This document shows, one piece after another, positions 20,021-32,555 of a stretch of 64,000 nt of DNA (position 1 is the first letter of the stretch; every line of letters starts with the position of its first letter). A program made the position numbers and the translations under genes. The notes under the pieces were generated by a model that was not told the DNA's origin, did no database searches, and worked only from the letters and a program-made list of their open reading frames with translations. The stretch comes from Torymus aiolomorphi. Lineage: Eukaryota > Arthropoda > Insecta > Hymenoptera > Torymidae. The stretch spans positions 162,584,797-162,648,796 of the forward strand of contig CM070874.1 of NCBI GenBank assembly GCA_036365515.1. The letters are read 5' to 3'.

Positions 20021-23000
20021 CCCATTAACGCCTAAACGAACGATTTTTTTATGCTTTTTTCAACCGCGATTTTAAATATGAATCCGATTGTAAAAAAAAT
20101 TGAGACAAGTCATATTCGATGTAAAATTTTCTGAACTTTCGATTGGTGCTGTCAGAATTTTGAAAAAAATTCATATTAACAAAGTTGTATTTGTTTATTT
20201 AACAAAAAACACGAAATTTCAATGACAAAAATTTTTCATTTCATATTTTTACACAGAAACCGTCGTTGGATTTTTATAATTTGTGAATTTTTTGCGTCCA
20301 TGGAAGCTAACCTTCAAAATCCATGTATAGATTTTTTCAAATTCAAGATGGCAGCATCCAATATGTGGGCTTAAAGCCGAAAACTTGTTACTTTCGATAT
20401 TTCGATATTTTTCTTATTTTTTTTATTTAAAAAAATTTTTGATGATGAATGTTTACCAAATTGCGTATACAGGATTTTTTTTGGTCGCTGGTTATGAATC
20501 TGTTATAAGTTTTCACAAATTCAAGATGGCGGATCCAATATGGCGGCCAAAAATGTAGAAAATTGTTCAATTTCTATGAAAGTCAGTATACAGGGGTTTT
20601 TTGGGTCGCTGATTACGAATCCATTATCTGTTTTTACAAATTCAACATATCGGATCGAATATGGCATTCAAAATTGTCGAAATTAGATCAGTATTGATGA
20701 AATCTGGTATATAAGAATTTCTGGGTAGCTTATTACTGAATGCACTATTGTGTAATGTACCATATTGAATATACTATTGCACAGAATATACAATTTTTGT
20801 CAAAACATATTTATAGGAAGAAGTATGAGCCTACATGTGTACTTATCCTAAATAATTTTTCTTGTGCAAGTCATATAGGTTACATGTAAATTTTCATCTT
20901 TTATATTATATTTATTTCTGATACAAAAATTATTTTTATCCATATGCAAATTATAACAGTTACTTCCTAAAATAAAATACAACAGTTCATTCGTTTGGTT
21001 ACAATTTTGTTTGTAAAAAACTTTTTACACAAAACTTTTATGTAAGTAGTACATAAAAGTTTTTCCCGTCAAAAAGAAATGTCTCGTCGTTCATAGAGTC
21101 AAAAACGAGTTCACAATCATGATATTGAGTTTGAAGAGTGCGAAAGCGGGGGTTATAATGCAATTTATATCCCTGATATAGATGACTCCTGAGATTCTGA
21201 TTCTGGATCCCATTCTGAATCTGACACTGTGTTAGATGTTGAATCTGATTCTCTTCATTTACATGACATTGATAATACACTTACAGTCCAATATCATCAA
21301 ATATTAGACAATTATACAAAAAATCAAGCAAAATTAGAATCAGATCATAAATACGTGTGATTAGATGGGGAACTGAAGTACAACCACTATCTTGGAAATG
21401 AGATTTTGCTTTCGAATGATGTAAAAAAAGCAATACGCAAGTATTCTTACATTCAATTATTTGAGTTATTTTTTTCCAAAGAGATAAAAAGCTACATCAT
21501 TGAAAGCACGAGTATGAACGGGTATCCACTTACCGAAAATGATTTTGATGTTTTTATAAGAATAATAATACTATCAACTTTCAACAAAAGAAAATCACAA
21601 AGGGACTATTGGTCTTCAGATCCCCTACTTGTATGTGAACCCGTTGCAGTAGCAATGGGTCGGGATAAATTTGAAAACATAAAATCAAAAATAAAGCTAA
21701 ATAAACCCGAAGATAAAAATAATAATGACAAAGCATGGAGAATTCGAAAAGTACTTGAAATGTTCAGGAAAAATTTGAAATAATTGGTTTTTTTCCACAG
21801 CACTATCAATTGACGAAATGATGGTCAAATTTCATGGAAGAACAGATTTATTGCAATTCATGCTGAATAAACCTGAACATTGGGGATGTAAAATGTGGGG
21901 CATTGCTAGTCCTGAAGGATATTTGTTCGACTGCGATATTTACTGTGGAAAAGGCTTAAATATCTATTCTGCTGATAAGAAGCTGTACTTACTAAGTGTG
22001 CTTTAGGAAACCGCGTGGTAATGTTCGTGATCCAACAGTTACTGACATCGGTTGTACATAGAAAGTTAGAAACTTATCATTTGTATTTTGATAACTATTT
22101 TTGTAACCCTGATTTATTGATTCACTTGAAGAGACTTGGCTTGAAAGCAATAGGTACGGTAAGAGCCAATAGAGTAAATGTAACAAATAGGATAGATAAA
22201 AAGAGTAAGAAAGAAACTTATGTTGTGAAACATGAAAAAAGTAGTGGTGTAAATTTTATTACGGTTATGGATTCAAAACCCGTATCCATGCTATCAACAG
22301 CCGCAGCAGTTACTCCTTTGTATGAAATACAACGATTTTCTTTTGAAGAAATGAAAAAAGTAAATTTACTTTTTCCTCATGCATTCAAATTATATAATCT
22401 GTTTATGGGTGGAATTGATTTCATGATTTACATTGCAGCAATTTGATGCCTTTTATAAGAGCTAAAAGATGGACCTGGCCAATGTTTTTGAGATTTATTC
22501 AATCATCGATGACTAACGGAGTTGTTCTTCGAAATTTAGTACCTGAAGAAAAAATAGGCCCAAATGAATTTGCTGTTGTCCTTGCTAAACACTACCTACC
22601 AAAAGCAAAAGTAAGTAAATTACACGAAAGTGCTACTGTAAGCCAAAAGAGAAACTGTGAAAATTTTAAAAAATGTGCAACAAGAACTTAAAAAATGTGC
22701 AAAACTTGTAATGTTCGCTCGTGTGCTTCATGCTTCTCTGTGTTACATAATTGGTCAAAGTTCGTAAGTATACCGAAAAAATAAAAAAATAAAACAGAAC
22801 AAAATTTTAAAAACAAAAAAAACAAAAAAAAACAAAAATTTAAAAAAAAAAGCTCACTAAATTACGTTAACCTCTACGCGGTGTGAGTTGGGCAACGTGA
22901 TTTCATGGCTAAGAAACATATAATCAGTGACTTAAAAACTTTAAACTTACTTAATTTAAAAAATTATCATATAAATTTTTTATTTTAGCAGCTTTATTGG

Positions 23001-23747
23001 ATGCGCGATATTGAATTTGTAAAAACAGATAATGGATTAGTAATCAGCGACACAAAAAAACCCCTGCATACTGACTTATAGAAATTGGACCATTTTCGAA
23101 ATTTTTGGCCGCCATTTTGGATCCGCCATCTTGAATTTGTGCAAACTGAAAACAGATTTGTAACCAGCGACCCAAAACTCTTGCATACTGACTTTCATAG
23201 AAATTGAACAATTTTCGAAATTTTTGACCGCCATATTGGATCCGCCATCTTGAATTTATGCAAACTTATAACAGATTCGTAACTAGCGACCAAAAAAACC
23301 CCTGTATAAGCAATTTGGTAAACATTCATCACCAAAAATTTTTTTAAATAAAAAAATAAGAAAAATATCGAAATAAGCAAAAAATTTTCGGTTTTAAGCC
23401 GCCATATTAGATGCTGCCATCTTGAATTTGAAAAAATCTATACATGGATTTTGTAGGTTAGCTTCCATGGACGCAAAAAATTCACAAATTATAAAAATCC
23501 AACGACGGTTTCTGTATAAAAATAAGAAATGAAAAATTTTTGTCATTCGAAATTTCGTGTTTTTTGTTAAATAAACAAATACTACTTTGTTAATATGAAT
23601 TTTTTTTAAATTCTGACAGCACCAATCGAAAGTTCAGAAAATTTTACATCGAATATTACTTGTCTCAATTTTTTTTACAATCGGATTCATATTTAAAATC
23701 GCGGTTGAAAAAAGCATAAAAAAATCGTCCGTTTAGGCGTTAATGGG
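20021..23747 (+). mobile_element. piggyBac-like DNA transposon with very long inverted repeats
   Basis: The ends are CCCATTAACGCC and its inverse. The left end follows TTAA (20017-20020); the right end is followed by TCAA, one base from TTAA. The inverted similarity extends inward about 0.7 kb on each side (to about 20.75 kb and from about 22.98 kb). These arms contain repeated ~150-bp units built on AAATTCAAGATGGCGGATCC; the right arm has one more unit than the left. The centre carries a broken piggyBac transposase gene. Confidence 0.85.
21170..22735 (+). pseudogene. piggyBac-like transposase (DDE_Tnp_1_7), broken by stops and frameshifts
   Basis: An acidic, serine-rich start (about 21170-21350) is followed by frames 21406-21783, 21818-22006, 22015-22446 and 22443-22691. 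They contain DYWSSDPLLVCEPVAVAMGRDKFENI, SIDEMMVKFHGR (first catalytic D), YFDNYFCNPDLL (second D) and FMGGIDFM (third D region), the pattern of piggyBac transposases. A cysteine-rich end (CKTCNVRSCASC) follows near 22700, as in the family's C-terminal zinc domain. At least three frame changes separate these parts, so this copy cannot make the enzyme. Confidence 0.85.
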
Positions 23748-23751
23748 TCAA

Positions 23752-25957
23752 GTAAAAAAAAAATGAAAATTATTATTAATAAATTATTATTAATTTTTTA
23801 AGCAAAAAATATAATGTTTTATTCTATTTTAATTATTTAGTAGTTCTATAAATACTTCAAAATTCAAATCTAGCACATTTTAAATTAAAAAAAATTCAAA
23901 TATTGGTGCTTTTTTTTAAAGAGCCTGTCACATCGAGTCTTTAAATTAGCCACTACTTCCGGCCATCATTTTTTTAAGAGTGGGAGAAAAGTTAATTATA
24001 CAACCTTAACGCTTAGAATAGCAAATATATAGATATAAATTATCAAATTGGACAATACAATCTTACCAGAAGTGTTTATTTATCAGAGCAGCTCACTTCC
24101 AAGAGCTCTGGTTTGTGCAAATGTGGTTTGACCTACGTATACCTTTACTTGAGAATAAGTAATATGAAGAAATGCACTTTGAGAGTCAATCGGTCGACTT
24201 CCAACCAACCAATAGCAATATCCAGATGAGAAAACAGCTTGAACTGTAGTATATAGCATGATTAGAAGTTCAGTTGAGGAAGCCTAGCAAAGTATCCTGT
24301 AGCAGTAACAGACGATGAATGCGTGTAACATGCTTGAAGACAGAGACAAAAAAGCCTATAGTAGCAGGACTATTATTCCCAGAAAATTACTACAATAAAT
24401 CATTAAGTGAATCAAACTAACACTTTATTTTCTAAAATTTAAACAGTTATTACTGTCAAGTTTGATAAAAAACTATACCTCTACAGCAGCAGAAATTAAA
24501 TCAACAGCTCAGGTTACACATTTTTGGCTTAACTACAACTAAACACCACGAAAAGAAAGTTAGGTGCACCATAAACACAGCACGCCCGTGTAAATTGCAG
24601 ATGATAGTTATGGCAAATCACTTATTGTTTAGGAGTCCGGTAGATCCACAGGTATGTTCCACTAGTAAATAGAATTATTTTTTTAAGGTTTAATAAAATT
24701 AACATACACACCTTCCAAAAATACATATTGCTTTTTGTTGTCAGTTATTTTTTTAGGTTTGATTAAACTATTTTTTTTTATGGAAGTTAGAATAATAAGG
24801 AAACTTATTCTTGTACTATAACATCTTATACCGGCATAAAATTTTGAGCATATTCTGTGGTTTTTTATTACTATTTGTAAGTAGGTCTGATTGAAAAAAT
24901 ACGGTCTTTTTATAATTTATTGTAATATAACAAATGGCTGTAGATATTATGAAAAAATTCCAACTGACTAAGAAGTCATTCTTATAGCATACTAGAAGTG
25001 TAATAATAGGGTCAAGTTTCGCTAGGAAGTCTGTGCAGTACACTATTATGTACCTTGATACGCCAGACACTTTGAGACGAACGGATTTACCCTGGCTAAT
25101 ATTACTTATAGTTATAGAACTAACCTATAATGCAATGTATCCTCTCACATGTTGAATCATTGGCACTGTTATTGGTGATGACTGAGGAAGCAACTGCATT
25201 GGGACTGACATGCTAAGTGTGACAACTCCATTAATACCAGTCCTCGTCACAGCATGATTTAACTGCAGTAGCCAGCAACAGTCAAAGGGCAGTGCAACAA
25301 ATGTAACAGCAGCCCCGCAATAGCAGCAGAAGTCAGCAGAATGAAATAATATTATGAGGCATCAGCAGTAGTGGCAGACATCAGGGTGGGAAAGAGCATT
25401 CCAATACTCACTGCTACTGCGAAAGCGCACCATAGAGAAGTATGCATCTACAAAGAATTACTAAATTAATAGGCTCGGAAATTTTGATCTGGCTTGAGAT
25501 TGTCCGCAACAAGTCAGTCGCCCATGATCTGCCTTGTCGTTCTAAAACCTATAAGAAGAAAATAATATCAAACTTACCCACAGTGATTCGTCGACGCATC
25601 ATCTACTCTGTTGCCCTGCTCAAGTCACCAACTACCTGCTCAAGAGGAAGAAGCCGTGCACCACTGAGAAACTGTATCTACTATCCCTGTAGGTATATCC
25701 TTTATTAACTGCATTATACTATAACTTTATATCATTTTGCACATCTGAAAGTGTCATTGTGAAACCATGTTCCCATAATAACTTTTATTATGTCTATGTA
25801 ACCAGATCCTTTAAGGGGGTGTCAAACTCAATTCTGCGATTTTATCGACCCATGGATCGGTAATGTAGAAAGTATATAATATTTGCCATCCATCACCACT
25901 AGCGCTATCTTATGGAAATCGCGATTGATTTAAACGTAGATGGCGCTAGAGATGCAA
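23752..25957. other. AT-rich intergenic DNA
   Basis: I see no gene. A CAG/GCA-rich patch lies at 25190-25430, without an open frame. At 25898-25950 a short inverted repeat built on AGATGGCGCTAG could be a tiny MITE. Confidence 0.5.
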
Positions 25958-25961
25958 ATAG

Positions 25962-26201
25962 TGTGGGGATTGAAGCCTCACGGCTCTCCTGGTTCCAGAG
26001 GGAGAGGGGAGAGAGAATGAAAAGAGTCGAGAATTAACATCAACAGGAGGTTTATTAGGAGGGTGTACAGCGGACGCACGTCCGCACGCTCAGAGTATCG
26101 AGCACTGACTGCTGCTCGCAGGCGGCTTCTCGCCGTACGTAACATGGCCGCTCCCCCCACTCTACCGCATTAGAGTGAGAGAGAAGATCGCAGTCCCCAT
26201 A
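25962..26201 (-). repeat. 3' LTR of CsRn1-like element
   Basis: It starts TGTGGGGATTG and ends CAGTCCCCATA on the plus strand and matches 31573-31812 throughout with scattered substitutions. Confidence 0.9.
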
Positions 26202-26216
26202 CACTCCCCCCCGAGT
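26202..26216 (-). promoter_or_regulatory. Polypurine tract
   Basis: On the minus strand a run of seven Gs followed by AGTG lies immediately upstream of the 3' LTR, the normal position for second-strand priming. Confidence 0.7.
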
Positions 26217-26453
26217 GTCAACGCTACACATAAATAATAAATAAATATAAATTTTCAATTTATTGTGCTCGGTCGCACTTGCAAAGTACTAATACTGTGT
26301 ATCACAGTCAAGTTAAGCTTTAGTTGCAGGAGAGAAAGTTACCTTCTTCCTAGTGTAAGTTTTTAACACCGGTTGATCAACGGTGGTGGGCTGATTGCCT
26401 TTTAAATTATCACCGGGAGGCACATCGGGAAGACTATCAGAGATCAAGTACAA

Positions 26454-29453
26454 TCAAGGTTTCAAAAGTTCAACTGACACGCTACGCGACATGCCGTTGA
26501 CTTGGATATCAAAGACGCGATCAGACGGACGCTTTAATACTTTATACGGGCCCGTGTAAGGCCTTTCTAATGACTTTTTAGCCATGTTACGCATAAATAC
26601 ATGTGTGCAACTATACAAATCTTTGAAACAAAACGCACATTTCTTGTAATTGTGTGCGACAGGGACTGGATGAACTTGACGCATATATTCGCGAAATTCT
26701 TCAATAAAGAAATTCGGATCGGGTGTAAAGTCTTCAGGAAGAAAAAAATCACCTGGAAGGCGTAAGGTGGTTCCAAACACGAACTCCGCAGGAGACGCGT
26801 TCGTGTCCTGACGGAGGTGACAACGTAAACCTAACAAAACTGTACTTAGCGTACGGGTCCGGTCCTTGTCCACGTGACACATAATCGCTGCCTTAAAACT
26901 ACGGTGCCAGCGTTCGATTAGGCCATTCGCCGCCGGGTGATACGCAGTAGTGCGAATGCGTTCGCAACTTATTAGGGACAAGAGGGCCGTGAATAGGCGC
27001 GATTCAAACTGTGAACCCTGGTCTGAAGTGATAACCTTGGGCGCACCGTAGCGCGAAACCCAAGTGTCGTAGAACGCTCTAGCTACCGTCTGCGCTGAAG
27101 TTTCACGCAAGGGAACTGCCTCAACCGAACGCGAAAAACGATCGATCATGGTAAGTACGTACTCGAAACCATTGCGATTGGGCAGGGGACCGACTAGATC
27201 AATGTGAACATGGTCGAAACGACCATCAGGTGCAACGAATTTATCAGGAACAAGTTTTACATGGCGAGAAATCTTTGATTGTTGACAATCCAAACAGTTT
27301 TTACAAAAGTGAGATATATCACGGTGCATATTAGGCCATACATAACGCTGATGAATGAGTCTATCGGTGACTTTGGGACCTGGGTGAGCAGACTTATGGA
27401 ACATATGGAAGACCATCTCACAAAGGGACTCAGGGATATACGGACGAATGGCTTCACCAGTGATTTCGCAATAAATAGTAGTGTGAGCAAGGCCCCACTG
27501 AATACGCTTCAAGGAGAGTGGGTAGTCAGAAGATTCACGAATGGCCTTGAGCTGCTCATCAGCTTCCTGTTTTTCGGCAAGCTCATTAAGGTTAATTTCT
27601 ACGGGGAGTCGGATGGACTCTACCCGAGAGAGTGAGTCAGCAACTGTATTTTCAGTACCTTTGATGTACTCAATCTGAGTAATATACTGTGCGATAAGGG
27701 ATAACTGACGCGTTTGACGCGGTGAAGCCTTATCGGATTTCTGCATGAACGCATAAATGAGGGGTTTATGATCTGTTAAGATCTTGAAGTCCCTGCCTTC
27801 AACGAGAAATGAGAAGTATTTAACAGCTTCGTACATGGCCGTGAGCTCACGGTCATATGCACTGTACTTCCGCTGTGAGGGGGAGAACTTTTTCGAAAAG
27901 AAAGCTAAAGGTTGCCAAATTCCAGTGAGGGACAGCTGTTCAAGGGCAGCTTCCATTCCAGAATCGGAAGCATCAGAGACGATGCGTATTTCCGCACCAA
28001 CGCGGGGGTGAACAAACACAGCTGCTGCTGACAACTCCTCCTTTACTCGTACAAAAGCCTCTTCAGCTTCAGGCGTCCACGGAACGGGACGTTTATCATT
28101 TTTGCGAGAATCACTAAACAGAGCATTGAGGGGAGCCTCGGAAGTTGCAGCACGAGGCATGTTACGGTGGTAAAAATTCACGATGCCGACGAACCTGCGC
28201 AGTTCTGCTATAGTTTGAGGTTTGGGGAAGTTTAGGATGGCTTCAACCCTACTGGGAATGGGGCGAATGCCCTCACCATTCACCAGATAACCTAAAAACT
28301 CTAACTCTTCAGCAGCGAAAGTACATTTCTCGACATTTAAACGAAGGTGAAACTTCTTAAGTCGTTCAAAGACCGTGCGAAGGTGAGCATAATGTTCTTC
28401 AATTGAAGATGAAGCAATAAGAATATCGTCAATATAAAGGTATACGAAATCGAGATCACCTAGCGCGCTATTGATATAACGCTGGAAGGTTTGACTCGCG
28501 TTGCGAAGCCCGAAGGTCATATACATGAACTCGAAAAGGCCGAAAGGGGTGATAATGGCCGTTTTCGGTATGTCTTCAGGGGCTACAGGAATCTGATTGA
28601 GCGCGTTATGAAGATCAAGCGCCGAAAAGATTTTCTTACCATACAGATTATTCGTGCAATCATGAATATGAGCAGTCGGATACTTATCCGGGACCGTGGC
28701 AGCGTTGAGACACCTGTAGTCACCACACGGTCTCCAGGAGTTATCCTTTTTCAGCTCCATATGGAGGGGGCTTGCCCAAGGGCTGCTGGAGGGGCGGCAA
28801 ATTCCTACCTCAATCCAAGCATCGAATTCGGCTTTCGCCGCTTTCAACTTGTCTGGAGCAAGTCTACGAGGACGCTCCGAGACAGGGGGACCAGAGGTCA
28901 AAATGTGGTGGAAAACATCGCTGTTTCTGGGGATTGTGGGTTTAGAAACGCCTGTGATCTCCGGAAAGTCAGCGAGAATCTTCGCACACTCCGAACCGGG
29001 AACAACTGCGAAAACAGAGTCCAAGGAAACATCTTTTACGACTGCAAGAGTATAGATATTAGTGCAAGAGTCAACTAGACGACTTCTTTTGAGGTCAACA
29101 AGAAGGCCATAATGGGATAGGAGATCGGCACCTATGATGGGATGAGGAACATCCGCGATGCAAAAGCTCCAGCGAATTGGGCGTCGAATTCCCAGATTAA
29201 GCGTGAGCATCGATTCGCCGTAGGTACTAATTAACGAATTGTTCGCTGCAAAAAGCTTAAAGGAGCTGGGCTTGCCGCAAGCCTTAGGATTTGCTGGAAC
29301 GAGCGAAATGTCCGCACCAGTGTCGATAAGGAACGACTTGCCCGAAATACGATCTCGAACATGGAGACGTTTAGACACGCGAGGGCCTTCTGAAGACGTC
29401 TCCTCAACAGAAGGTTGAGTTAGTTTTTTGGCTGAGGATTTTTCGCTTGCCAC
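26454..29453 (-). CDS. pol: CsRn1-like pol polyprotein: protease, RT, RNase H, integrase (intact frame)
   Basis: One stop-free frame of about 999 codons. In order: aspartic protease ([13 protein letters not shown], then PIIGADLL); RT with [12 protein letters not shown] and [11 protein letters not shown]; RNase H ([32 protein letters not shown]); integrase with the CKNCLDCQQ zinc half, [19 protein letters not shown] and [10 protein letters not shown] (catalytic D, D, E); and a GPY-type end, [12 protein letters not shown]. It has no ATG at its start and overlaps gag, so it is made by -1 frameshifting at 29423-29429. Being uninterrupted, it may still be functional; gag upstream is not. Confidence 0.9.
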   Translation of the reverse strand: MASEKSSAKKLTQPSVEETSSEGPRVSKRLHVRDRISGKSFLIDTGADISLVPANPKACGKPSSFKLFAANNSLISTYGESMLTLNLGIRRPIRWSFCIADVPHPIIGADLLSHYGLLVDLKRSRLVDSCTNIYTLAVVKDVSLDSVFAVVPGSECAKILADFPEITGVSKPTIPRNSDVFHHILTSGPPVSERPRRLAPDKLKAAKAEFDAWIEVGICRPSSSPWASPLHMELKKDNSWRPCGDYRCLNAATVPDKYPTAHIHDCTNNLYGKKIFSALDLHNALNQIPVAPEDIPKTAIITPFGLFEFMYMTFGLRNASQTFQRYINSALGDLDFVYLYIDDILIASSSIEEHYAHLRTVFERLKKFHLRLNVEKCTFAAEELEFLGYLVNGEGIRPIPSRVEAILNFPKPQTIAELRRFVGIVNFYHRNMPRAATSEAPLNALFSDSRKNDKRPVPWTPEAEEAFVRVKEELSAAAVFVHPRVGAEIRIVSDASDSGMEAALEQLSLTGIWQPLAFFSKKFSPSQRKYSAYDRELTAMYEAVKYFSFLVEGRDFKILTDHKPLIYAFMQKSDKASPRQTRQLSLIAQYITQIEYIKGTENTVADSLSRVESIRLPVEINLNELAEKQEADEQLKAIRESSDYPLSLKRIQWGLAHTTIYCEITGEAIRPYIPESLCEMVFHMFHKSAHPGPKVTDRLIHQRYVWPNMHRDISHFCKNCLDCQQSKISRHVKLVPDKFVAPDGRFDHVHIDLVGPLPNRNGFEYVLTMIDRFSRSVEAVPLRETSAQTVARAFYDTWVSRYGAPKVITSDQGSQFESRLFTALLSLISCERIRTTAYHPAANGLIERWHRSFKAAIMCHVDKDRTRTLSTVLLGLRCHLRQDTNASPAEFVFGTTLRLPGDFFLPEDFTPDPNFFIEEFREYMRQVHPVPVAHNYKKCAFCFKDLYSCTHVFMRNMAKKSLERPYTGPYKVLKRPSDRVFDIQVNGMSRSVSVELLKP

Positions 29454-30296
29454 TCAGCATATTTGGAGCACCACTTCCTGCACGATAGAGGGTTATTAGG
29501 ATATTTCTTATGGGCGAGGCATAAACCAGAGGAATCGCGGCTAGAAGAGCGAGCGCGCCTGGACCTACCCCTGGATTGAGAACGAGATGAGTCTTTTGAA
29601 GATCCTGAGATATCATCTACCTTTTTAGCAAGTGCCTCAAACCTTCGTTCAAAGCGATCAAAGCACTTGAGAACAGCTTCAAGGGAAGCGGGGGTTGATT
29701 GATTTGAAGAGACTGCATTAATCTGGGAGTCAGCTCCGGAGGAAATTTCAGCGATTTTGTCAGCAGCTTCTACTAACTTGTCAAGATCTTCGTAAGTCGA
29801 GGAAGCAAGAATCGCACGGTGTTGCGACGGAAGTTGGTCAAGGAAGACGGACTGAATAATTTTATCGCCGCAGGAACCTTGATTAAGGGTGCGAAGCCTC
29901 TGAAGAATTCTCGAGGGCTTGCCATCGGTCAGCACTTCACCTTTTAAAAGCTTGCGGAGGTTATGTTCGGCGGAGCTTGCGAAAGTAGAAATAAGACGCT
30001 CTTTAACTTGTTTGTATATATCTGCGGGAGCGGGATCCTTTTTGATTATGTCCCTTATAGCCGATAAGGCCTCACCCCCGAGCCGGACAAAGATAATCTA
30101 CTTTTGTCGAATCTACCGTGATGTTCGAGTTACGAAATGTCGCCTCTACTTGCAAAAACCACAAGTCGGGATCGGTTTGGATGAACGGCGGGATCTTCGG
30201 CAAACGCGCGCCCTCGACACGATTACCTGCATTGCTAGCTAAAAGCCGTTGCATCTGCTGCTGCAGGGCTTCGAATGCTGCCTCGTCTACGGGCAT
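29420..30296 (-). pseudogene. gag: CsRn1-like gag, frame broken near 30070
   Basis: The N-terminal frame (30072-30296) has LPKIPPFIQTDPDLWFLQVE, the typical gag start of the clade. The capsid and nucleocapsid region continues in another frame (29420-29935), with LRTLNQGS, YEDLDKLVEAADKI, an arginine/serine-rich linker, and the zinc motif CLAHKKYPNNPLSCRKWC, that is C-x2-H-x9-C-x3-C. This CHCC arrangement is a CsRn1 hallmark. A frameshift between about 30070 and 29940 separates the two, so this copy would not make full gag. It ends in TAA at 29420-29422. Confidence 0.8.
29423..29429 (-). promoter_or_regulatory. -1 ribosomal frameshift heptamer between gag and pol
   Basis: On the minus strand the last gag codons and stop read CCA AAA AAC TAA, so a perfect X-XXY-YYZ heptamer, A AAA AAC, sits directly before the gag stop. 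Shifting back one base leads into the pol frame (KKLTQPS). This explains the overlap and the lack of an ATG in pol. Confidence 0.85.
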
Positions 30297-31572
30297 TTTG
30301 GCGAAAAAAAATATGCACGAGCCTGGAAACTAATGCGTAAATAATTACCTCTACGTGACTCGAGAGTGCGCGTAGAAGGTAAGGAAAGGTTCGGTTCCTC
30401 TAACGAGGATCGATCGTGAACCTAAATTACCTTACGCCGCTGCGTATTACAAGGTCCTAGTTAGTACTCGCAGGTACAAACAATGGTTTAAAAAGCTAAG
30501 CCTATGCTAACACTTAAAATTGATTATCGACATTACAGCACGTTGCGTGAAGGACTGAGATCACTTCCCGCTAAAAAAAAATTTAAGAGAATTGTATTAA
30601 AGCATGTTGCTAGACGATGCATAAACTGATCGAAATTGAAAAAAATCCGATACACGTGACTCAAAACTACTAAAGGGTTTTTCGTGCCACCTTGCGCAAG
30701 AGCGAGCTTGAAAACACGATAGCGCGAAAGATAAAATGGCCGCCCGTTCTCGGAACGCGAGATCGTTGCGCGCGGAGTCCCGCGAATTCAAAACTCGCAA
30801 GTAAACACGCGCCGAGCGAGAACAATTCTCGGAATTCAAGACGCACGCACGCGCTTGATTTTCTATGACCTCGCAGATCACGACCGCATACCTTGACGGA
30901 ATAAATGGAGTCTGAAGATTAGCTGCCTCGGAGAAGACTCGACGAGGTGCTGCAGCTGCCGAGCTCCCGGTGCTCGACGGGTGCGGTAAAAAGGCACTGG
31001 TGATGGTGGCTTCACGCACGGCCTCACCCGGAGATCCGCTTCACGTTGCTCGGCAGGTGCGTTTGAAGGCGCCGGTGACGGTGGCTTCACGCAAGTACGC
31101 ACCTGGAGATCTGCCAAAGAAAGCTGTGATGCCTCGGAGAAGACTCGACGAGGAATGATGATTGCGCAGCTGCGCTAAATGCTCTCAGCAGTTGGTTTTT
31201 ACGCGTGTACGCCGGCGTGCCAGCACGTACACGACGTAATTCGGCAGAGGTCGAATTTCCCGGTATGCGCCGGCGTGCCTGCACGCATCCGGGAGTAAAG
31301 AGGATTGACCCTCTTACGTATCCCTCACGTTTCTCGAGAAGACGTGCGGGATAAAAAAGGTCTGTGTGCGCCAGCGTGCCAGCACGCACACAGAGAGGTC
31401 GACTGCCAGGGGCAAAGCCTACCCGGCTAGCAGCCGATGATGACTATTCTTACCGACTCGAGAGTACGGGTAAGAAGTAGTGGAAAGGACGAAGTGCCGC
31501 ACAGACGACAAGATACCGCGACAGGTCCACACCTGTCACTCCTCCTCGGCAACTTGATGTCGGGGTCACCAA
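30297..31572 (-). other. GC-rich leader of the CsRn1-like element with internal repeats
   Basis: About 1.28 kb of untranslated leader lies between the primer site and gag. It contains two imperfect copies of a unit including GCCTCGGAGAAGACTCGACG (about 30924 and 31131) and GGTGGCTTCACGCA (31003 and 31081). Near the LTR three copies of GCC(G/A)GCGTGCC(A/T)GCACG occur at about 31210, 31270 and 31371. Confidence 0.6.
31558..31572 (-). promoter_or_regulatory. Primer binding site, tRNA-Trp type
   Basis: Directly adjoining the LTR the minus strand reads TTGGTGACCCCGACA. TGGTGACCCCGA is the complement of tRNA-Trp used by CsRn1-clade elements, from memory. Confidence 0.65.
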
Positions 31573-31812
31573 TGTGGGGATTGAAGCCCCACCGCTCTCC
31601 TGATTCCAGAGGGAGAGAGGGGAGAGAATGAAAAGAGTCAGGAATTAACAGCAACAGGAGGTTTATTAGGAGGGTGTACAGCGGACGCACGTTCGCACGC
31701 TCAGAGTATCGAGCACTGACTGCCGCTCGCAGGGGGCTTCTCGCCGTACGTAACATGGCCGCTCTCCCCACTCTACCGCATTAGAGTGAGAGAGGAGATC
31801 GCAGTCCCCATA
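31573..31812 (-). repeat. 5' LTR of CsRn1-like element
   Basis: Matches 25962-26201 at the same length (240 bp). ATAG follows at 31813-31816. Confidence 0.9.
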
Positions 31813-31825
31813 ATAGCATAGAAAT

Positions 31826-31976
31826 AGGGTGCTATCCCATGGCGTTTCAAAAAATTAGACGGCACCATTTAAGCCCGTGAGAGCGAAAGAGACATTCACG
31901 GAAAAAAAACCTCTCTCTCGCACTCACGGGCTCAAATGATTCCATTAAATTTTCCTGAACTCCATGGGATGGCACC
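31826..31976. mobile_element. Hairpin MITE (~150 bp)
   Basis: The ends AGGGTGCTATCCCATGG and its near inverse, with continuing inverted segments around GCCCGTGAGAGCGAAAGAG, make almost the whole unit self-complementary. No clear target duplication is visible and there is no coding. Confidence 0.65.
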
Positions 31977-32159
31977 TGTACTATAATAAGCCTTTGCCGA
32001 TTGCGTTTCTTATTTAAACGTATTTTTATTATAACTTTGCGGATTTTGCCTATACGTGCGTGTTACGAGTACACGCATTTTTTATTTCAATTGATATTTC
32101 GTATTTCGCCTATACACGCGTGTTTCGCCTACATGCCTATTTTAATTTTAATAATTTTA

Positions 32160-32545
32160 ATGGGGATGCAGTTCGTTGTCGAGGCAGACGATTTTGCGCA
32201 GCTTTTCCTCCATGCTACGGCGTTGTCGTGAGATCCATATTTACGGCGGTGGTCAGGACGTCAACCATCGTGGTGTCTGGTGTCTCCTGCTTTTTGTAGA
32301 TCTCCTCGAGTATGGCCACGATGTCAAAGCTGTGCTGCTGCTACATCACCAGGATTAAAGTCACTGTGTTGGCTAAACTGTCCTTGTAAATTCCTTCCAA
32401 CAAGATCTGGCGAATGCAGCTGCCATCGTGCCAGTCATAATGTTACGACTGCTTCGGTCACGGCTGCTACTACTTTGTTGAAGAGAAACTCTTCCAGAGC
32501 CTGTTCTGTCTTAACATTTATGACGAGAAAATGTGATGTGTGCTG
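32160..32545 (-). pseudogene. Decayed coding fragment, family not recognised
   Basis: Minus-strand frames contain protein-like pieces in different frames: ALEEFLFNKVVAAVTEAV, FDIVAILEEIYKKQE and MEEKLRKIVCLDNELHP. They look like one helical protein interrupted by frameshifts and a stop. I cannot identify the source gene. It lies head-on against the TTC14-like fragment. Confidence 0.3.
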
Positions 32546-32555
32546 ATAGTTGATT

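Larger units (their letters stand above)
25962..31812 (-). mobile_element. CsRn1-like Ty3/Gypsy retrotransposon, nearly complete
   Basis: Two 240-bp LTRs (25962-26201 and 31573-31812) in direct orientation flank gag and pol on the minus strand. The four bases ATAG precede the left LTR (25958-25961) and follow the right one (31813-31816), a target duplication. A primer site next to the right LTR reads TTGGTGACCCCGAC, matching tRNA-Trp priming of the CsRn1 clade as I recall it, and gag carries the clade's CHCC rather than CCHC motif. A G-rich polypurine run abuts the left LTR. The LTRs differ at roughly a dozen positions, so the insertion is not very recent. Confidence 0.9.

Noticed and set aside
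28491..29078. Plus-strand 195-codon frame opposite the CsRn1-like pol
   Set aside because: Shadow of an intact pol frame with full catalytic motifs on the other strand.
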